Shown one piece after another: positions 6,101-6,346 of a DNA stretch of 6,346 nt. Below the pieces are notes generated by a model. That model was not told the DNA's origin. It did not search any database and saw only the letters and a program-made list of their open reading frames with translations. The position numbers and the translations under genes are program-made. Numbering within the stretch: position 1 is the first letter of the stretch; every line of letters begins with the position of its first letter. The stretch covers positions 1 through 6,346 of the forward strand of contig JAVHLO010000206.1 in assembly GCA_031082105.1 (NCBI GenBank), given 5' to 3'. The stretch comes from Planctomycetota bacterium. Lineage in GTDB: Bacteria; Planctomycetota; MHYJ01; JACQXL01; JAVHLO01.

Positions 6101-6346
6101 CGCATTTGACGTCGTCCTGAACAACGCCAGCTCGGAACTGCTCATCCTCGAGAGCGCCGGCGCGACATTCTATGGGTCGTTTGACGTGGGTGATCTCGCC
6201 AGCGACCAGACCTACACATTCACGACGGGCGGGACCGTCATGACCAGCGGGAACATCGGTGGAACGGCGTTCGTGCAGAACGGGAACTCCTTCGGCGCAA
6301 TGGCTACCTGCGGAACGAACGATGCCAATGCCCTCGCCTTCGAGAC
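3138..6346 (+). CDS. Giant secreted modular repeat protein, tail-fibre/adhesin-like (partial, runs off right edge)
   Basis: The frame is open for 1,069 codons with no stop in the window. Residues 1-36 are a signal peptide: basic start, hydrophobic core AVLLLLMLM, and AAA|Q cleavage. Residues about 40-145 form an N-terminal surface-protein module (VQGRLFDNGGNPLTG, ITFRIYD, then LTPRTRMVSSAYAFNAD), followed by VDGQHGSYY. YGGTG fibre motifs are at 168-172 and 803-807. About 265-440 is rich in YGVYG/YGVFA repeats. A block at 453-614 (DGTLTSERVLTAGSG, DGGANGN, TFTTGGTV) recurs at 877-1039. DADLLDGQ is at 622-629, and IYFYEGGSATG at 683 and 741. The composition is Gly/Ala/Thr/Asn-rich with very few Cys or Lys, typical of beta-rich, probably trimeric, surface fibres. 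Such modules occur in phage tail fibres and in large surface proteins of uncultured bacteria; the signal peptide and lack of phage genes favour a bacterial exported protein. The last residues visible (GNSFGAMATCGTNDANALAFE) resemble a fibre module that usually precedes a GNVGIGT motif and sometimes a C-terminal S74-type chaperone. Adhesion or envelope function is inferred. Confidence 0.9.
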   Translation, partial: MSAISMRNPGILRHAWAAAFAVLLLLMLMTGPPAAAQTSQELMNVQGRLFDNGGNPLTGNQNITFRIYDAATTPPGNLLFAEGPVVVATNNGYYNYNLGSNTGGGIPDNVFTNPNIWLEIQIAAEILTPRTRMVSSAYAFNADMVDGQHGSYYANASNINAGTVGSTYGGTGQNWGATAAGNVPYFTAGGTFGLSGAPAGAGQYLRSTSGTAMAWSSIQAGDLPAGSTVYLARNAADTSTAAAAAGYLYQFTNSSPAATGGLSVTSAAGNGLYATSAGQYGVYGRSTQNAATATGVYGIAQPPGLFDAIGVMGYSKPQDFYGYGGWFEGGWMGIYAVANGTGGAGTSYMGAQLNATNAGAVGNAWGVFCTASGGTGGNRVALHAEGSGGTTSYGVEALATGTGTTNYAVFANASGAATTNYGVFARASAAGTNWAGYFEGNVGLGGTAAAPELRLYEPNGSGTDYSALRAQAQGANITYTLPAADGTANQVLATNGAGSLSWISNPAGGAPVGAQYVTMALDGTLTSERVLTAGSGLGLTDGGANGNATLALGNLTANWTQGGAFDVTLNNAASELRILESAGATFYGTFDVGDLAGDQSYTFTTGGTVWTSGNDGTTSTLDADLLDGQDSTAFAPATGSNNYVQLQAAWPGTQQTGNANITASFGASEIRIGSQGGDATRNIYFYEGGSATGRYFQWNDADTYFRMNDCLKLMGGLASDLRITGDAIYLRNDGPDVSQYIYFYEGGSATGASLQWDDGNARFNFSANLNITGALLTNGTERISAAGTITNSTWNGNTIGVGYGGTGVTTLTANGVLYGNGAAAIQATAVGANETVLTGTGAAPAFSNDPTLSGVRTTGIGVRLSPYGTNPGETGEVRFRELVASGANYVGLKAPDLINADLTWVLPAADGTNGQVLSTNGTGTLAWTSNPVGGAPSGAQYVTLALDGTLTSERVLTAGSGIGITDGGANGNVTLALGNLTANWTQANAFDVVLNNASSELLILESAGATFYGSFDVGDLASDQTYTFTTGGTVMTSGNIGGTAFVQNGNSFGAMATCGTNDANALAFE
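4305..4472 (+). repeat. Four tandem 14-residue (42-bp) repeats of YGV/YAVFA type
   Basis: Units begin at 4305, 4347, 4389 and about 4431. The first three read TTSYGVEALATGTG, TTNYAVFANASGAA and TTNYGVFARASAAG; the fourth is degenerate (TNWAGYFEGNVGLG). More diverged YGVYG units lie upstream from about 3930. Such short repeats fit a beta-helix or beta-prism fibre shaft. Confidence 0.7.
4494..4979 (+). repeat. Internal duplication, copy A (162 codons)
   Basis: Copy A aligns with 5766-6254 with one residue of length difference. From PAADGT (4581) to TSGN (4979) the copies match at about 111 of 133 residues by eye, at a constant offset of 1,275 bp. Many differences are at third codon positions, so the protein sequence appears conserved since duplication. 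Confidence 0.85.
5142..5264 (+). repeat. 58-residue-period repeat, unit 1
   Basis: This 41-residue unit is centred on IYFYEGGSATG (5184-5216) and continues FQWNDADTYF. It matches the unit at 5316-5438, 174 bp downstream. The core is nearly identical; the flanks keep a hydrophobic alternation typical of beta strands. Confidence 0.65.
5316..5438 (+). repeat. 58-residue-period repeat, unit 2
   Basis: Second unit, with IYFYEGGSATG at 5358-5390 and LQWDDGNARFNFS after it. The 11-residue core is identical to unit 1 but uses different codons for Gly and Ser, so the duplication is not recent. Confidence 0.65.
5766..6254 (+). repeat. Internal duplication, copy B (163 codons)
   Basis: Partner of 4494-4979. 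The first 30 or so residues are diverged (VRFRELVASGANYVGL against LRLYEPNGSGTDYSAL), while the remainder, from PAADGT at 5856, is strongly conserved. After this copy the sequence changes to a different module (GNIGGTAFVQNGNSFG) instead of the TLDADLLDGQ segment that follows copy A. Confidence 0.85.

Noticed and set aside
3207..6145. Many other plus- and minus-strand open frames across the giant gene
   Set aside because: They are Arg/Pro/Ser/Ala-rich shadows of one GC-rich coding frame. The frame starting at 3138 gives a signal peptide and coherent repeat modules throughout.
3138..6346. Phage tail-fibre gene of a prophage
   Set aside because: The fibre-like motifs are suggestive, but a cleavable signal peptide, the bacterial surface-type N-terminal module and the absence of neighbouring phage genes favour an exported cellular protein. 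Sequence to the right could reopen this.

Overview
The window is high-GC bacterial DNA with three long coding regions. It is probably chromosomal, from an uncultured lineage of the planctomycete, PVC or Hydrogenedentes type. That placement is an inference from the kinds of protein present: a large coiled-coil membrane protein with a conserved C-terminal module, a MerR-like HTH fused in front of a receiver domain, and a giant modular secreted fibre-like protein. No rRNA, tRNA, CRISPR array, transposase or integrase is visible.

Layout. (1) Positions 1-1657, minus strand: a gene for an inner-membrane protein with three hydrophobic segments, a long charged coiled coil and a small Cys-containing tail. 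Its reading frame meets TGA at 317-319, yet the same frame stays open and looks coding from 316 to the window edge. This is either a nonsense-interrupted gene, a base error, or a real early stop. (2) Positions 1658-2306: a divergent intergenic region of about 650 bp. It holds two palindromes and a consensus sigma70 promoter (TTGACA, 17 bp, TATAAT) abutted on both sides by near-identical 13-bp boxes. A structured leader of about 135 nt follows, with a 9-bp hairpin just before the ribosome binding site. (3) Positions 2307-3041, plus strand: a 244-residue regulator with an N-terminal MerR/excisionase-type DNA-binding domain and a C-terminal receiver domain whose phosphorylation residues are intact. 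(4) Positions 3042-3137: a short spacer with a likely intrinsic terminator. (5) Positions 3138-6346, plus strand: one uninterrupted reading frame of 1,069 codons running off the right edge. It encodes a secreted, repetitive tail-fibre/adhesin-like protein with a signal peptide, an N-terminal surface-protein module, YGV-type 14-residue repeats, YGGTG and LLDGQ modules, and a duplicated block of about 162 residues. Because no stop lies in the window, a stop-to-stop ORF search misses it and reports only shadows in other frames.

How the parts may work together. The regulator's promoter is framed by boxes made of GCAC direct repeats. MerR-like BldC proteins bind direct repeats, so autoregulation by the encoded HTH protein is an attractive hypothesis. 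The surface-protein gene lies directly downstream on the same strand but behind a terminator-like hairpin and without an obvious promoter of its own, so control by the regulator is possible but unproven. The minus-strand membrane protein is divergent and has no evident functional link. The most unusual items are the bracketed promoter, the in-frame TGA, and the modular giant protein with its internal duplication.
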